Part shown: piece after piece, positions 1-7,833 of the stretch | Layout: each line of letters starts with the position of its first letter | Position numbering within the stretch: the first letter of the stretch is position 1 | DNA from: JBEEJL01 sp049698095 | GTDB lineage: Bacteria; Pseudomonadota; Gammaproteobacteria; Burkholderiales; JBEEJL01 | NCBI GenBank assembly: GCA_049698095.1 | Contig: JBAVXA010000115.1 | Coordinates: 1-27,183 of the forward strand | Reading direction: 5' to 3' | Length of the DNA stretch: 27,183 nucleotides | Notes under the pieces: model-generated | Seen by the model: the letters and a program-made list of their open reading frames with translations, nothing else | Told to the model about the DNA's origin: nothing | Database searches by the model: none | Program-made: the position numbers and the translations under genes

Positions 1-50
1 CACCGCACCTGTACTCGCCCGGAGCCGGCAATACAATCTTTTGTAACTAA
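1..50 (+). other. Possible 3' end of an upstream + strand gene
   Basis: The first 43-47 bases can be read without a stop in two + frames, ending in TAA at 44-46 or TAA at 48-50. Nothing in so few codons identifies a family. The support is indirect: the AT-rich element that follows stop codons at four other places in this window begins at 44. This makes a gene ending here plausible but unproven. If real, it is the natural place to look for the missing pilus motor or platform genes. Confidence 0.25.
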
Positions 51-66
51 TTGTTTTATATTGCTA
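44..66 (+). repeat. AT-rich IHF-like element at the left edge
   Basis: TAACTAATTG followed by TTTTATATTG matches the - strand form of the repeated element with a one-base insertion. The reverse strand core AAACAATTAGTTA has one mismatch to the IHF consensus. Confidence 0.4.
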
Positions 67-337
67 TTTTTATAACGTTTTGCTTGCACCGCGTTTGCCT
101 TATCCATACCATACAGTTGTTTCATGACTCATTGGGGGCGCAGTAACGCAGTTGGGCGCATGTAAAACATTGTCAACATGGCGCAATTGCACGAGGTAAG
201 TGATTCATTTCATATTTTGATTTTGATTCTGCCCCTACAATCCGTTTCGTGTAATGGAGCATTTGCGCAACACAGTTACACGGGGGTTTTACGCAAGTGC
301 GCAGTAAACAACTTTATTATTATCAGGAGTTCAAAAA
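51..337 (+). other. Gene-free leader upstream of the pilin operon
   Basis: No credible reading frame is seen in this stretch of nearly 290 bases. It is AT-rich at both ends. A weak -10-like TACAAT lies at 236-241, but I see no well-spaced -35. I looked for a sigma54 site (GG-N10-GC), common for pilin genes, and found only a badly spaced near-match around 179-190. The nine-mer GCGCAGTAA occurs at about 137 and again at about 299. A strong Shine-Dalgarno sequence AGGAG at 325-329 serves the pilin start at 338. The promoter itself cannot be placed with confidence. Confidence 0.5.
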
Positions 338-883
338 ATGAAACATACATTTAAACGTAATGTGCAAAAAGGCTTCACGCTGGTCGAATTATTGATCGTG
401 GTGATTATTCTGGCGATTCTGGCCGCTATCGTGGTTCCGCAGTTCAGTTCGTCCACAACCGATGCCAATAACTCTGCCGTACAATCCAACCTGGCGACTA
501 TTCGATCTGCCGTTGAACTGTATGCAGCACAACACGGTGGCACTTTCCCAGGCGCAATCAGCAGCGCAGACGGTACGACCGCCGCCGCAGTTGGTAACAA
601 TGCGGCCGTTGCCAGCAGTTCATTTCTGGCGCAAATGACTCTGTTTTCAGATTCAACCGGTAAAACCTATACAACCAAGCCAGCCTCGCCGGTCACTTAC
701 GGCCCTTATCTCAGGGGAGCAACTCTGCCGGCTGATCCGACCAATGCGGGCAAGGCCGATATGACAACTCTTAATGCGGGCGCAGTGCCAATTGCCCCTG
801 GAACGATTACGGCAGCGACCACCGCCTATGTATATGACACAAAGACGGGCCAGATCGTGTCGCAGAAAAATCCAGCGTTCTGA
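338..883 (+). CDS. Type IV pilin-like protein (major pilin / MshA or GspG type)
   Basis: A structural pilin subunit of 181 residues, expected to be processed by a prepilin peptidase and assembled into a fibre across the envelope. The leader is short and basic (MKHTFKRNVQKG) and is followed by the class III cleavage site G|FTLVE, with Glu at mature position 5. The hydrophobic helix, about residues 13-37, ends in a Pro typical of pilins. The helical region continues through a segment (about residues 50-70) with AVELYAAQHGGTFPGA, common in MSHA/GspG-like pilins. No C-terminal Cys pair is present, so it lacks the disulfide loop of classical PilA. The start is fixed by AGGAG eight bases upstream. 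It is the first gene of the locus and probably the most highly expressed. Whether it forms the fibre body or a pseudopilus is inferred from position only. Confidence 0.85.
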   Translation: MKHTFKRNVQKGFTLVELLIVVIILAILAAIVVPQFSSSTTDANNSAVQSNLATIRSAVELYAAQHGGTFPGAISSADGTTAAAVGNNAAVASSSFLAQMTLFSDSTGKTYTTKPASPVTYGPYLRGATLPADPTNAGKADMTTLNAGAVPIAPGTITAATTAYVYDTKTGQIVSQKNPAF

Positions 884-917
884 TTTAGCGCCTGATTAAG
901 CCTGATGTTTGCGCCAC

Positions 918-1517
918 ATGAAATCAAAAACAGCTTCAGGCGGCTTTACCCTTTTTGAACTCCTGATTGTGCTCATTATCCTGGGGATCGCCGCGAAAGT
1001 GGCGATACCCTTTTTTTCGTCCAGCGACGATGAAAGACTCGATGTCGCGGCGTCAGAAGTGGTCAGCGCGCTGCGATTTGCAAGAAGTGAAGCTCTGCGT
1101 ACAGGTAGCTGGCATCGCTTTGAACTTACCAGTGGCGCGACACCGCAGTTGCGCGTTTATCGGATTAGCAGCAGCACTTACCTTGAAGACACGGCCAATC
1201 CAGTCAATCACCCGATTGACAAATCAACCTACCGTTTCCTTTTAAAAGACCGACCCTATACCAGCGGCATAGCGGTAACCGGTAAACCCACTATAGCGGG
1301 CTTTCCCGTTACCACCGTGAATTTTTGTACGCCCTCGCTGGGCCCTGCATGCGCTTGCGGGAGCGGTGTACCGGTACACATAAGCGACCCGTTTTTCGGC
1401 ATTGTCACTGCCAATTGTTATGTGGCCGGACAAAACGCCTTTACCGTATCACTCAACGGGAAAAAGCGAAATGTGGTTCTCGATCCAGTAACCGGACGGA
1501 TAACTGTTAACTCATGA
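918..1517 (+). CDS. FimT/GspH-like minor pilin
   Basis: A minor pilin, probably part of the priming tip complex. After a short leader (MKSKTASGG) comes the processing site G|FTLFE with Glu at mature position 5, then a hydrophobic helix. The motif EVVSALRFARSEALRTG, about 30 residues further on, is the signature of the GspH/FimT family. The C-terminal third contains several Cys residues and ends in a beta-rich stretch, NVVLDPVTGRITV, also typical of GspH folds. The frame extends to a TTG at 909, but ATG at 918 gives the expected leader length. Neither has a strong ribosome site. The gene is 34 bases after the major pilin and probably cotranscribed with it. Confidence 0.85.
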   Translation: MKSKTASGGFTLFELLIVLIILGIAAKVAIPFFSSSDDERLDVAASEVVSALRFARSEALRTGSWHRFELTSGATPQLRVYRISSSTYLEDTANPVNHPIDKSTYRFLLKDRPYTSGIAVTGKPTIAGFPVTTVNFCTPSLGPACACGSGVPVHISDPFFGIVTANCYVAGQNAFTVSLNGKKRNVVLDPVTGRITVNS

Positions 1518-1564
1518 GCCAATTCGAGAATCAATGTTCAACGAAATAGGATTATTCAAGTTTA

Positions 1565-2080
1565 ATGCTCAATTCGAATGACTGCTTTATGAAACGGAAG
1601 ACCGCGCTAAAAGCATCGGCAAACGACCAAGGATTTTCCCTGGTCGAGGTGCTGGTGTCCATGCTGTTGATCGTTGTTGCCTTGGTTCCGGCTTTGCAGG
1701 CGCTGCAGTCCGGCGTGCAGGCGGCAAAAATCGATATTGAATTTACGCAGCAGACCCCGGCGGCGAAAATGGAACAGATGCTCGCACGTTCGTTCGCCGC
1801 GCTGGCACTGGCAGCAACAGGCGGCAGCACCGCCAGCGTTGGCAGCAATACGACGAAAATTCCCGAATTCGATCCGACGCTGACGCTGGGCACTAACCTG
1901 ACCAGCCAGTCTTTACCCGCGGGCCCGGGGCTTTCCGACGATCAATACAACATTTATATCGACTGCCTTGACCCTGCCACCGGCGCCACCCTGATTGCCG
2001 GCCCGTGCAAAAACCTGCTCAGAATCAGGGTCGTCTCCAAAACAACCGGCCAACAGCTCGTGTCATACAAGGCCCAATGA
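1565..2080 (+). CDS. PilV/MshD-like minor pilin
   Basis: A minor pilin of 171 residues. The leader is relatively long and basic, ending QG|FSLVE, with Glu at mature position 5. The hydrophobic helix VLVSMLLIVVALVPALQALQSG is characteristic of PilV/GspI-type subunits. The globular part has a late Cys pair region (DCLDPATG...GPCKNLLRIRVV), reminiscent of PilV. A second in-frame ATG at 1589 would shorten the leader by eight residues and cannot be excluded, because neither start has a convincing Shine-Dalgarno site. It is followed after one base by the PilW-like gene, so the pair is probably translated together. Its expected role is in the tip complex with the neighbouring FimT-, PilW- and PilX-like proteins. 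Confidence 0.8.
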   Translation: MLNSNDCFMKRKTALKASANDQGFSLVEVLVSMLLIVVALVPALQALQSGVQAAKIDIEFTQQTPAAKMEQMLARSFAALALAATGGSTASVGSNTTKIPEFDPTLTLGTNLTSQSLPAGPGLSDDQYNIYIDCLDPATGATLIAGPCKNLLRIRVVSKTTGQQLVSYKAQ

Positions 2081-2081
2081 C

Positions 2082-2600
2082 ATGACGACAAAATTCAAAC
2101 AAGAACAAGGCATGTCCCTGCTTGAGCTCCTGCTGGCGCTCGCCATCGGTGCTTTGCTCATGACCGGCATCAGCAGCGCGATTTCGCAAGGACTGAAGGC
2201 CAAAACCTACGCCCACAACGCAAATGAACTGGCCTACAGCGCTCGCTTTGCCCTGAGCCGCATTGTGTCCATCGTAAGATCCGCCAATTCCGCGACCGTC
2301 TCAGGTACGACCCTCACCGTGACCCCTGTCGCCGCCGGGCCCACCGTGGTCTATGCGCTCAATGGCGCTAATCTGCAGGAAACCGATAACCGGACTTCGC
2401 CAGCCAAGGTCAGCGTGCTGGCGAGTAGTGTCAGCGCTTTCAACCCCAGCAAACTGGATAACCCTCCCAAGCCTGGCAATTACGGCGCGATGCCGCTTGC
2501 CGCCAGTCTTACCCCCAGCGTGGTGCAGGTCGATATCGCGCTTGCGGGCGGCGGGCAGAACATCTCGGTGTCAGGCTTTTCCAGGATTGGCGCACCGTGA
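2082..2600 (+). CDS. PilW/MshO-like minor pilin
   Basis: A minor pilin of 172 residues. The start is ATG at 2082, one base after the previous stop and nine bases after AAGG; the open frame extends further upstream, but that part overlaps the preceding gene. The leader MTTKFKQEQG is followed by |MSLLELLLALAIGALLMTG, a PilW/GspJ-like prepilin helix. Met rather than Phe sits at mature position 1 and Glu at position 5. The rest is a small beta-rich domain with no clear disulfide. PilW proteins are usually longer (about 250-350 residues), so this is a compact version. The stop overlaps the GTG start of the next gene (GTGA), indicating translational coupling to the PilX-adhesin fusion. Confidence 0.78.
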   Translation: MTTKFKQEQGMSLLELLLALAIGALLMTGISSAISQGLKAKTYAHNANELAYSARFALSRIVSIVRSANSATVSGTTLTVTPVAAGPTVVYALNGANLQETDNRTSPAKVSVLASSVSAFNPSKLDNPPKPGNYGAMPLAASLTPSVVQVDIALAGGGQNISVSGFSRIGAP

Positions 2601-4795
2601 AACCCCGATCAAAAAACGCCGCAAACCAATCCGCGCGCGGCTTTATCCTTATAGCCGTCATGCTCGCGCTTATCGTGGTCGGCGCGATTGCCTATCTGCT
2701 CAACCGCGAGGGCGCGATCAACGTCGACGCAGCGGTGGCGGATGGCGATGCCCTGCGCGCACGCTACGTGGCGGAAGCGGGTCTCGCCTACGCCGAGGCG
2801 CAACTGAATGCCACCGGCAATTGCCAGGCGCCCACGTCGGCCATCACGGGAAGTGTCGACAGCGACACTTTCAGCGTAACCAGCACCACATCTTCGTCGT
2901 CCCCATTGCAGCTTGCCCTGACATCGGTCGCCACATTGGGCGGCGGAGGCGGAAGCGCCGGCTCGACCCTGACAAAAACGGTGACCGTCTACACAGGCAT
3001 CAAGGCGTCGGTCGATTTAGTGCGCACATCGGCAAATCCGACAGCGGTAGTCGACACCTACCTGACCAACAATGCCCAGACCACCAATTTCGGTTCGAGT
3101 GGAACACTGGTTGTCGATAACGGACCAATGGCAGGACCTATCCTAGTCAAATTTAATCTGAGCCCTACTCCACTGCCCCCAAACGCGAAACTCATCAGCG
3201 CCTATTTGGGCATGACTTTCAAATCAGATAACAGCACAGGTCAACTCAGCGATATTACCGCCCACGAAGTTACCACCGCTTGGGACGAAAACGCTGCGAC
3301 TTATAACATTGCCAAGACAGGAGTGCCCTGGCAGGCGTTTTCAAACCCGTCTGCATTCATTCCCTATCGTTCCAGCGGAACCAACACGTCTACCATCACA
3401 TTATTGGGCAACGGCGATTACGATCCGGCCTACGTTGCGGTCATGGAAAAACTTACTAGCGCATTGCCGGTTACCTATGCGCCCGCGCAACTTGACACTA
3501 CTACGTTCGCCCCTGGTCAACTGGTGCGCTGGAATATCACCCCCCTGGCGGCAGAGTGGCTCGCCGGGGCAAGCAATAACGGCGTTGCACTCAAAGCGGA
3601 ACAGGCATTGGGGCTTGCGACGTTTTATAGTAGCGAAGAAAGCGCTCAAGCAAAACGACCAACGTTGACGTTGACATACCAGATTCCCTGTGGCGGACCA
3701 TCAGTGGCGCTCGGGTTCAAGGACACAACCACGAATAACCCGATAAGCGATGGCAAAACCGGTGTTCCGGTCAAGCTGGAAATCGTCTTGAGCAATCCCA
3801 CGTCATCCGCTGCCAACCTGACCGCCGGCCTGACAATCGCATTAAGCCCGGTACTGGATCCGGTTTTTTCTACAACTCTCACCACGCCGACGGGAATTAC
3901 CGTTAGTAATCCTGTGGCAAAAAGCCTGACCGGCTGTGGCAGCATGACATTCAACCCGGCGGCCGGCGCGAGCAGTATCACCCTTTCCGGCGGCAGCATC
4001 CCCGCTGCGGTGGGGAGTACTCCAGGCGTCTGTGTCGCCACTGTCTGGGTTACGCCCAGCGCCGTCAGTGGCAAAGTGCCGGGGACTTATCCCAACGCGA
4101 GCTATCCTAACGGTGCCGCGACGTCGCTGATCGCCGCTGCGAACAGCTTGCAGACTTCGGCAGGAAATAATGTGCAGGCGACCAGCGCAAGCATATTTGT
4201 TACGCCTACACTTACTGCCGATACCTTTCTGGATCACGCGAACGGAACCGCTGATAACTATAATTTTGGCGCGGATGGGCTGCTGAAGGCCCAAAATAAT
4301 AATGCCAAGTCCAAACAATCGCTGTTGCAATTTACCAACCTTGGTATCCCAACCTCCTCAACTGTCCAAAGCGCAAAATTGCGCTTATATGTCTCGGCAA
4401 TAAATTCCCGCAGCAGTCCAACAGTGAACTTGACGCTGGCCGTCAATCGACTGACTTCAGCGTGGACTGAAGGTGCCGGCACCATCGCCCTGCCAAGCGC
4501 CAATGGCGCAACTTACAAACATAAAACGACCTCGACGAATTGGACTACCAACGGCGGGGACTTTGACGCTACAACGGCAAATTACATCATACCGGGCACG
4601 TTTGCGACGGGCTGGATTGAAATTCCCGTTACCGCACTTGTGCAAAGTTGGGTCAACGGGTCATTTGCCAATAACGGCTTTATCATTCGCGTCACCAGCC
4701 CCACGACCGCGCTGGTCGATGAAGTCGTGTTTGAATCAAGGCAAAGCGGTCTCGGTGCAAGTTTTGCCCCCCAACTCATGGTTACGTACCAGTGA
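2597..4795 (+). CDS. PilX/MshP-like minor pilin fused to two DNRLRE (CBM96-like) domains
   Basis: A 732-residue protein that appears to be a pilus-tip adhesin. Residues 1-70 are a prepilin N-terminus of MshP/PilX type: basic leader, SARG|FILIAVMLALIVVG, then AEAGLAYAEAQL. Mature position 5 is Ala, not Glu, as in GspK-type tip pilins. A Gly-rich linker (about 115-121) leads to a first DNRLRE-like domain (about 148-362: VVDTYLTNNAQTTNFG, TTAWDENAATYN, WNITPLAAEWLAG, RPTLTLTYQ). A middle Ig-like region (about 370-535) has the GCGSMTFNPAAGASSITLSGG pattern seen in bacterial surface repeats. A second DNRLRE-like domain (about 538-731) follows. DNRLRE/CBM96 domains occur in secreted and surface proteins, and some bind acidic polysaccharides. 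The usual PilX is under 200 residues, so the fusion is the notable part. Start is GTG, overlapping the PilW-like stop. The carbohydrate target is unknown. Confidence 0.8.
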   Translation: MKPRSKNAANQSARGFILIAVMLALIVVGAIAYLLNREGAINVDAAVADGDALRARYVAEAGLAYAEAQLNATGNCQAPTSAITGSVDSDTFSVTSTTSSSSPLQLALTSVATLGGGGGSAGSTLTKTVTVYTGIKASVDLVRTSANPTAVVDTYLTNNAQTTNFGSSGTLVVDNGPMAGPILVKFNLSPTPLPPNAKLISAYLGMTFKSDNSTGQLSDITAHEVTTAWDENAATYNIAKTGVPWQAFSNPSAFIPYRSSGTNTSTITLLGNGDYDPAYVAVMEKLTSALPVTYAPAQLDTTTFAPGQLVRWNITPLAAEWLAGASNNGVALKAEQALGLATFYSSEESAQAKRPTLTLTYQIPCGGPSVALGFKDTTTNNPISDGKTGVPVKLEIVLSNPTSSAANLTAGLTIALSPVLDPVFSTTLTTPTGITVSNPVAKSLTGCGSMTFNPAAGASSITLSGGSIPAAVGSTPGVCVATVWVTPSAVSGKVPGTYPNASYPNGAATSLIAAANSLQTSAGNNVQATSASIFVTPTLTADTFLDHANGTADNYNFGADGLLKAQNNNAKSKQSLLQFTNLGIPTSSTVQSAKLRLYVSAINSRSSPTVNLTLAVNRLTSAWTEGAGTIALPSANGATYKHKTTSTNWTTNGGDFDATTANYIIPGTFATGWIEIPVTALVQSWVNGSFANNGFIIRVTSPTTALVDEVVFESRQSGLGASFAPQLMVTYQ

Positions 4796-4869
4796 TGTGG
4801 CGCACAGCTTTTTACCGGGTGGCGGGCTACCATCCCTGCATATGACCATCACCGCGAAGAACGCCAAAA

Positions 4870-6060
4870 ATGAAAGCATGGATACTTAATATGTTATTTA
4901 ATATCAAAGAGTTATGGTCATCGACCGAATTCAGCGAGCAGCCGGAACTGTCCGCATATGCCGAGGGGCATATGGTGGACGAGACGCGCAAAGGTTTGCG
5001 CGCCATGGCGGTGGTGCTGATGCTGCTGCTTTCCGCGACCGCGATTTGCGGATCCTGGCTGGGCCTGGGGCAAAACCATGCATTTACCTACGGCGCGCTG
5101 GCCGCGCTCGCGTTGCATGTCTATTTCGCATCCGGGAAAATGAAAATGAACAAAGAATTACATTTGCTCGGCATGGCATTGCTCATCATCTGTGGGGCGG
5201 CGATTGTATTGCTGGCGCACCAGAGCAGCGCGCTCGGCACGGCGTTGTTCGGCAGCGCGGTGTTGTTGTTCATGGTGGTGCCGATGGTGCCCTGGGGTTT
5301 GCGCGAGGCGAGCATTGTCGCCATCCTTGTGTACCTGGTTTTTACTGTTTCCACCCTCGGCAAACAAGGCCATTTCACCGCCGAAAGTTTGCTTACGCTG
5401 CAGTTTTTCATGATCGCGGCTTGCGCAATTTCGCTGTCACTGGTCGCGCGCGGAGTACGCGTGCGCAAACACGATATCGAAGCGCGGCATCGTTTGGAAA
5501 AGCAGCATATAAAAATGGAAAATCTTTCCTATACCGATCCGTTGACTGGGGCATGGAACCGCCGCTATTTGTCCGATCACTTCCAGCCGATCATCGCAGC
5601 CAATCGCGAAGCCGGCATCAACACCTATTTCGCCGTTTTCGATATCGACAAATTCAAAGGTTTCAACGATAACTACGGCCACGGTTACGGCGACCTTTTG
5701 CTGCAATGCGTAAGCATCGAATTCAACAATATCGTGCGCGACGGTGAAATTTTTGTTCGCCTCGGCGGCGACGAATTCGCCATGCTGATGCATGGTGAAC
5801 TGCCGCAAGCGCGATTGACCGACGCCATCAGCGGCATGCAGCGCCGCGCACTGGAGCAAGGCCCAAAACTCAAGTCGGTACCGACCATGAGCGTGGGCTT
5901 TACGCGGATTCAGCCGGAAGATCGTATCGCGCACGACACGGCATACAAATGTGCGGATGAAGCCGCCTACATCGCGAAAAAAGCGGGCGGCAATCAAATC
6001 GCCGAACTCACGCCGAATCTGGGCGAATTTATCAAGACCTCGGTACGGCGACCCGGATGA
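4870..6060 (+). CDS. Membrane-bound diguanylate cyclase (GGDEF)
   Basis: Makes cyclic di-GMP from two GTP at the inner membrane. The N-terminal half (about residues 42-195) has roughly six hydrophobic helices and probably senses an unknown signal. A short charged linker leads to a GGDEF domain from about residue 219 (SYTDPLTGAWNRR). The metal-binding Asp lies in FAVFDIDKFK (about 258) and the active site RLGGDEF (299-303) is intact, so catalysis is expected. The usual inhibitory RxxD site is RDGE (290-293) here. A later ATG at 4891 is a possible alternative start. The gene sits between the pilins and the PilM-like gene and overlaps the latter (ATGA). In MSHA loci the GGDEF/EAL protein MshH occupies a similar place, which suggests local control of fibre assembly. 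Confidence 0.92.
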   Translation: MKAWILNMLFNIKELWSSTEFSEQPELSAYAEGHMVDETRKGLRAMAVVLMLLLSATAICGSWLGLGQNHAFTYGALAALALHVYFASGKMKMNKELHLLGMALLIICGAAIVLLAHQSSALGTALFGSAVLLFMVVPMVPWGLREASIVAILVYLVFTVSTLGKQGHFTAESLLTLQFFMIAACAISLSLVARGVRVRKHDIEARHRLEKQHIKMENLSYTDPLTGAWNRRYLSDHFQPIIAANREAGINTYFAVFDIDKFKGFNDNYGHGYGDLLLQCVSIEFNNIVRDGEIFVRLGGDEFAMLMHGELPQARLTDAISGMQRRALEQGPKLKSVPTMSVGFTRIQPEDRIAHDTAYKCADEAAYIAKKAGGNQIAELTPNLGEFIKTSVRRPG

Positions 6061-7181
6061 TTTCTCTGTCAACACAATCGCCTTTGCGAGGTATGTTCAA
6101 CAAACTTGCCTCGGTCGGCGCAAAGTGCGGGCCGATCGGCCTCGACCTCGCCACGGAAAAAATGCACCTGGTGCAGATGGAGCAAGCTGGGGCTGAACTG
6201 CGCATCCGCGCCGGGGTGTCGCTCGATTACCCGTGTTCGCGCGACGAGTTGCTGGCCGACCCGGCGAGGTTCAAGCAATTTGTGCAAAAAGCATTGAGTC
6301 GGCGCCCGTTCAAGGGGAAAAAAATCGTCTCATGCCTGCCTGCGGGCGAGCTCGAAATATTGTTCCTGTCTTTCAAACAGCTCGATGGCCAAAGTGTCAA
6401 TGATGCCGTGATCAAAGAATTGCGCGAGCGGGTAAAAGAAAAACTCGATGAATCGGTGATTGATTTTCTTTCCATCCGTGATGACAGCAACCAGCACGGC
6501 GAAAAAAATGCCATCGTCGCCATCGCGCCGAAGAAAAGCGTCATGGATTATCTCGCGCTGCTGCAGCAGGCTGGCCTGGAGCCGGTGGCGTTGGACATCG
6601 GCCCCGGCGCACTCGGTCGACTGGTTGCGGCGTTGCCGAGCAACAAAACCCACCCCAATGTATTACTGGTAAACTTCGGGCGCGACAAAAGTTACCTCAG
6701 CGTGATTTGGGGCAAGCGTCTGATGCTTGATCGCGAGATCGATTTCGGCGAAAGTCGGCTCATCGCCAGGCTTTGTAAGTCATTGAATATTAAAGAAGAT
6801 ATGGCATATCAGTTGCTTTACCAGCAGGGCATGGATGCGCACGGTAATTTGCATAGCGACAATGAGTTCGCGCGCACACTGACCGAAGTGTTGCGTCCTG
6901 AATTCGCCGCGTTGTCTGACGAAGTGAATAAGACTCTGATTTACACGGCATCGGTAACGCGCGGCAGTTCGGTTGAACAGTCGTACCTGCTGGGCAGCGT
7001 GGCGCGTTATCCGCAAGTGGCAAGCTTTATGCAAAACCTGCTGTCGGTGCCGGTAGAGGTGCTCAACCCATTCAACAGCTTTGTGTCGAATGACAACGCC
7101 GCCGTGCAAACTGAACTCGACCCGATCGCAGGGATCGCCCTCGCCACGGGCTTGAGCCTGCGCGGATTGACCGATGGCTGA
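6057..7181 (+). CDS. PilM/MshI-like actin-fold pilus assembly protein
   Basis: A cytoplasmic actin-like ATPase-fold protein of 374 residues that would bind the N-terminus of the PilN-like protein and anchor the alignment complex. The first phosphate-loop-like strand is visible at about residues 26-41 (PIGLDLATEKMHLVQM), as in PilM. Further family features are IVAIAPKKSVMDYLALLQQAGLEPVALDIGPGAL at about 150-185 and VNFGRDKSYLSVI at about 205. The C-terminal subdomain has the late YLLGSVARYP stretch. Overall it matches MshI better than EpsL/GspL. It begins inside the diguanylate cyclase stop (ATGA) and its own stop overlaps the next start, so it belongs to a tightly coupled operon. Confidence 0.8.
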   Translation: MISLSTQSPLRGMFNKLASVGAKCGPIGLDLATEKMHLVQMEQAGAELRIRAGVSLDYPCSRDELLADPARFKQFVQKALSRRPFKGKKIVSCLPAGELEILFLSFKQLDGQSVNDAVIKELRERVKEKLDESVIDFLSIRDDSNQHGEKNAIVAIAPKKSVMDYLALLQQAGLEPVALDIGPGALGRLVAALPSNKTHPNVLLVNFGRDKSYLSVIWGKRLMLDREIDFGESRLIARLCKSLNIKEDMAYQLLYQQGMDAHGNLHSDNEFARTLTEVLRPEFAALSDEVNKTLIYTASVTRGSSVEQSYLLGSVARYPQVASFMQNLLSVPVEVLNPFNSFVSNDNAAVQTELDPIAGIALATGLSLRGLTDG

Positions 7182-7833
7182 TATCGATCTCATTCCGCAG
7201 TCGTATCGCGATTCGCAACGTATCCAGCGCACACTCAAGAGCTATCTGCTGGTGTGCCTGTTGCTGGTGGCAATCGTCGCGGCATTGCGTGGAACGATTT
7301 ATTATCTGAACGAATCGCTACAGCCGGAAATCGCCCGGCTGAAAACCAAAGAAGCCTTATCCGTGCAGCAGCTCGCGCAATTGGACCAACTACGCGCCGC
7401 AAAACAGAAAGCCGAAAAGCAGTGGCAGATTCTGCAGGGTTTGCGCGGGAAACCGATAATCGACCAGCTTTTCAGCGCGGTCGACACGGCATTGCCCGGC
7501 AGCCTGTGGTTCGACGATATCAAATACATGCGTGAAGGTCAGTTTGTCGACGTGAAGCCGGAGACGCGCAATGTCGGCTATTTCATCGTCGTGCCCAAGG
7601 ATGAAAAAAATCCGGCGGCGGGCGAGCAAGGATGGCGCGTGGCGCGTCATGTAGAAATCCGCGGCCAGGCGGCAGATCATCGGACACTGACCGGATTCAT
7701 CGGTAACCTCGGGGCGCAGCCGGGAATCAGCAATGTAAAACTGATGAATACCATGCCGCGTGAATACGGCAACAGCCAAACTACCGAGTTCACGGTCGTC
7801 GCCACCATCGATACCGGCGCGCCAAAAAAATGA
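7174..7833 (+). CDS. PilN-like pilus assembly protein
   Basis: A 219-residue inner-membrane bitopic protein. The cytoplasmic N-terminus MADIDLIPQSYR corresponds to the conserved INLLP motif through which PilN docks in the PilM groove. A membrane helix follows at about residues 22-44, then a periplasmic coiled coil (about 47-95) and a ferredoxin-like domain (about 97-215, LPGSLWFDDIKY...RHVEIRGQAADHRTLTGFIGNL). It overlaps the PilM-like gene by eight bases and the PilO-like gene by four. The last three codons CCA AAA AAA before TGA form an in-frame A_AAA_AAA heptamer, a potential -1 frameshift site into the PilO-like frame. Confidence 0.8.
   Translation: MADIDLIPQSYRDSQRIQRTLKSYLLVCLLLVAIVAALRGTIYYLNESLQPEIARLKTKEALSVQQLAQLDQLRAAKQKAEKQWQILQGLRGKPIIDQLFSAVDTALPGSLWFDDIKYMREGQFVDVKPETRNVGYFIVVPKDEKNPAAGEQGWRVARHVEIRGQAADHRTLTGFIGNLGAQPGISNVKLMNTMPREYGNSQTTEFTVVATIDTGAPKK

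Noticed and set aside
179..190. Possible sigma54 promoter upstream of the pilin
   Set aside because: TGGCGCAATTGC has GG and GC separated by seven bases instead of ten, so it does not fit the -24/-12 spacing.
2353..3120. Open frame of 255 codons on the + strand
   Set aside because: It overlaps the PilW-like gene and the adhesin fusion in another frame and its product is very rich in Arg, His and Pro, as expected for an out-of-frame reading.
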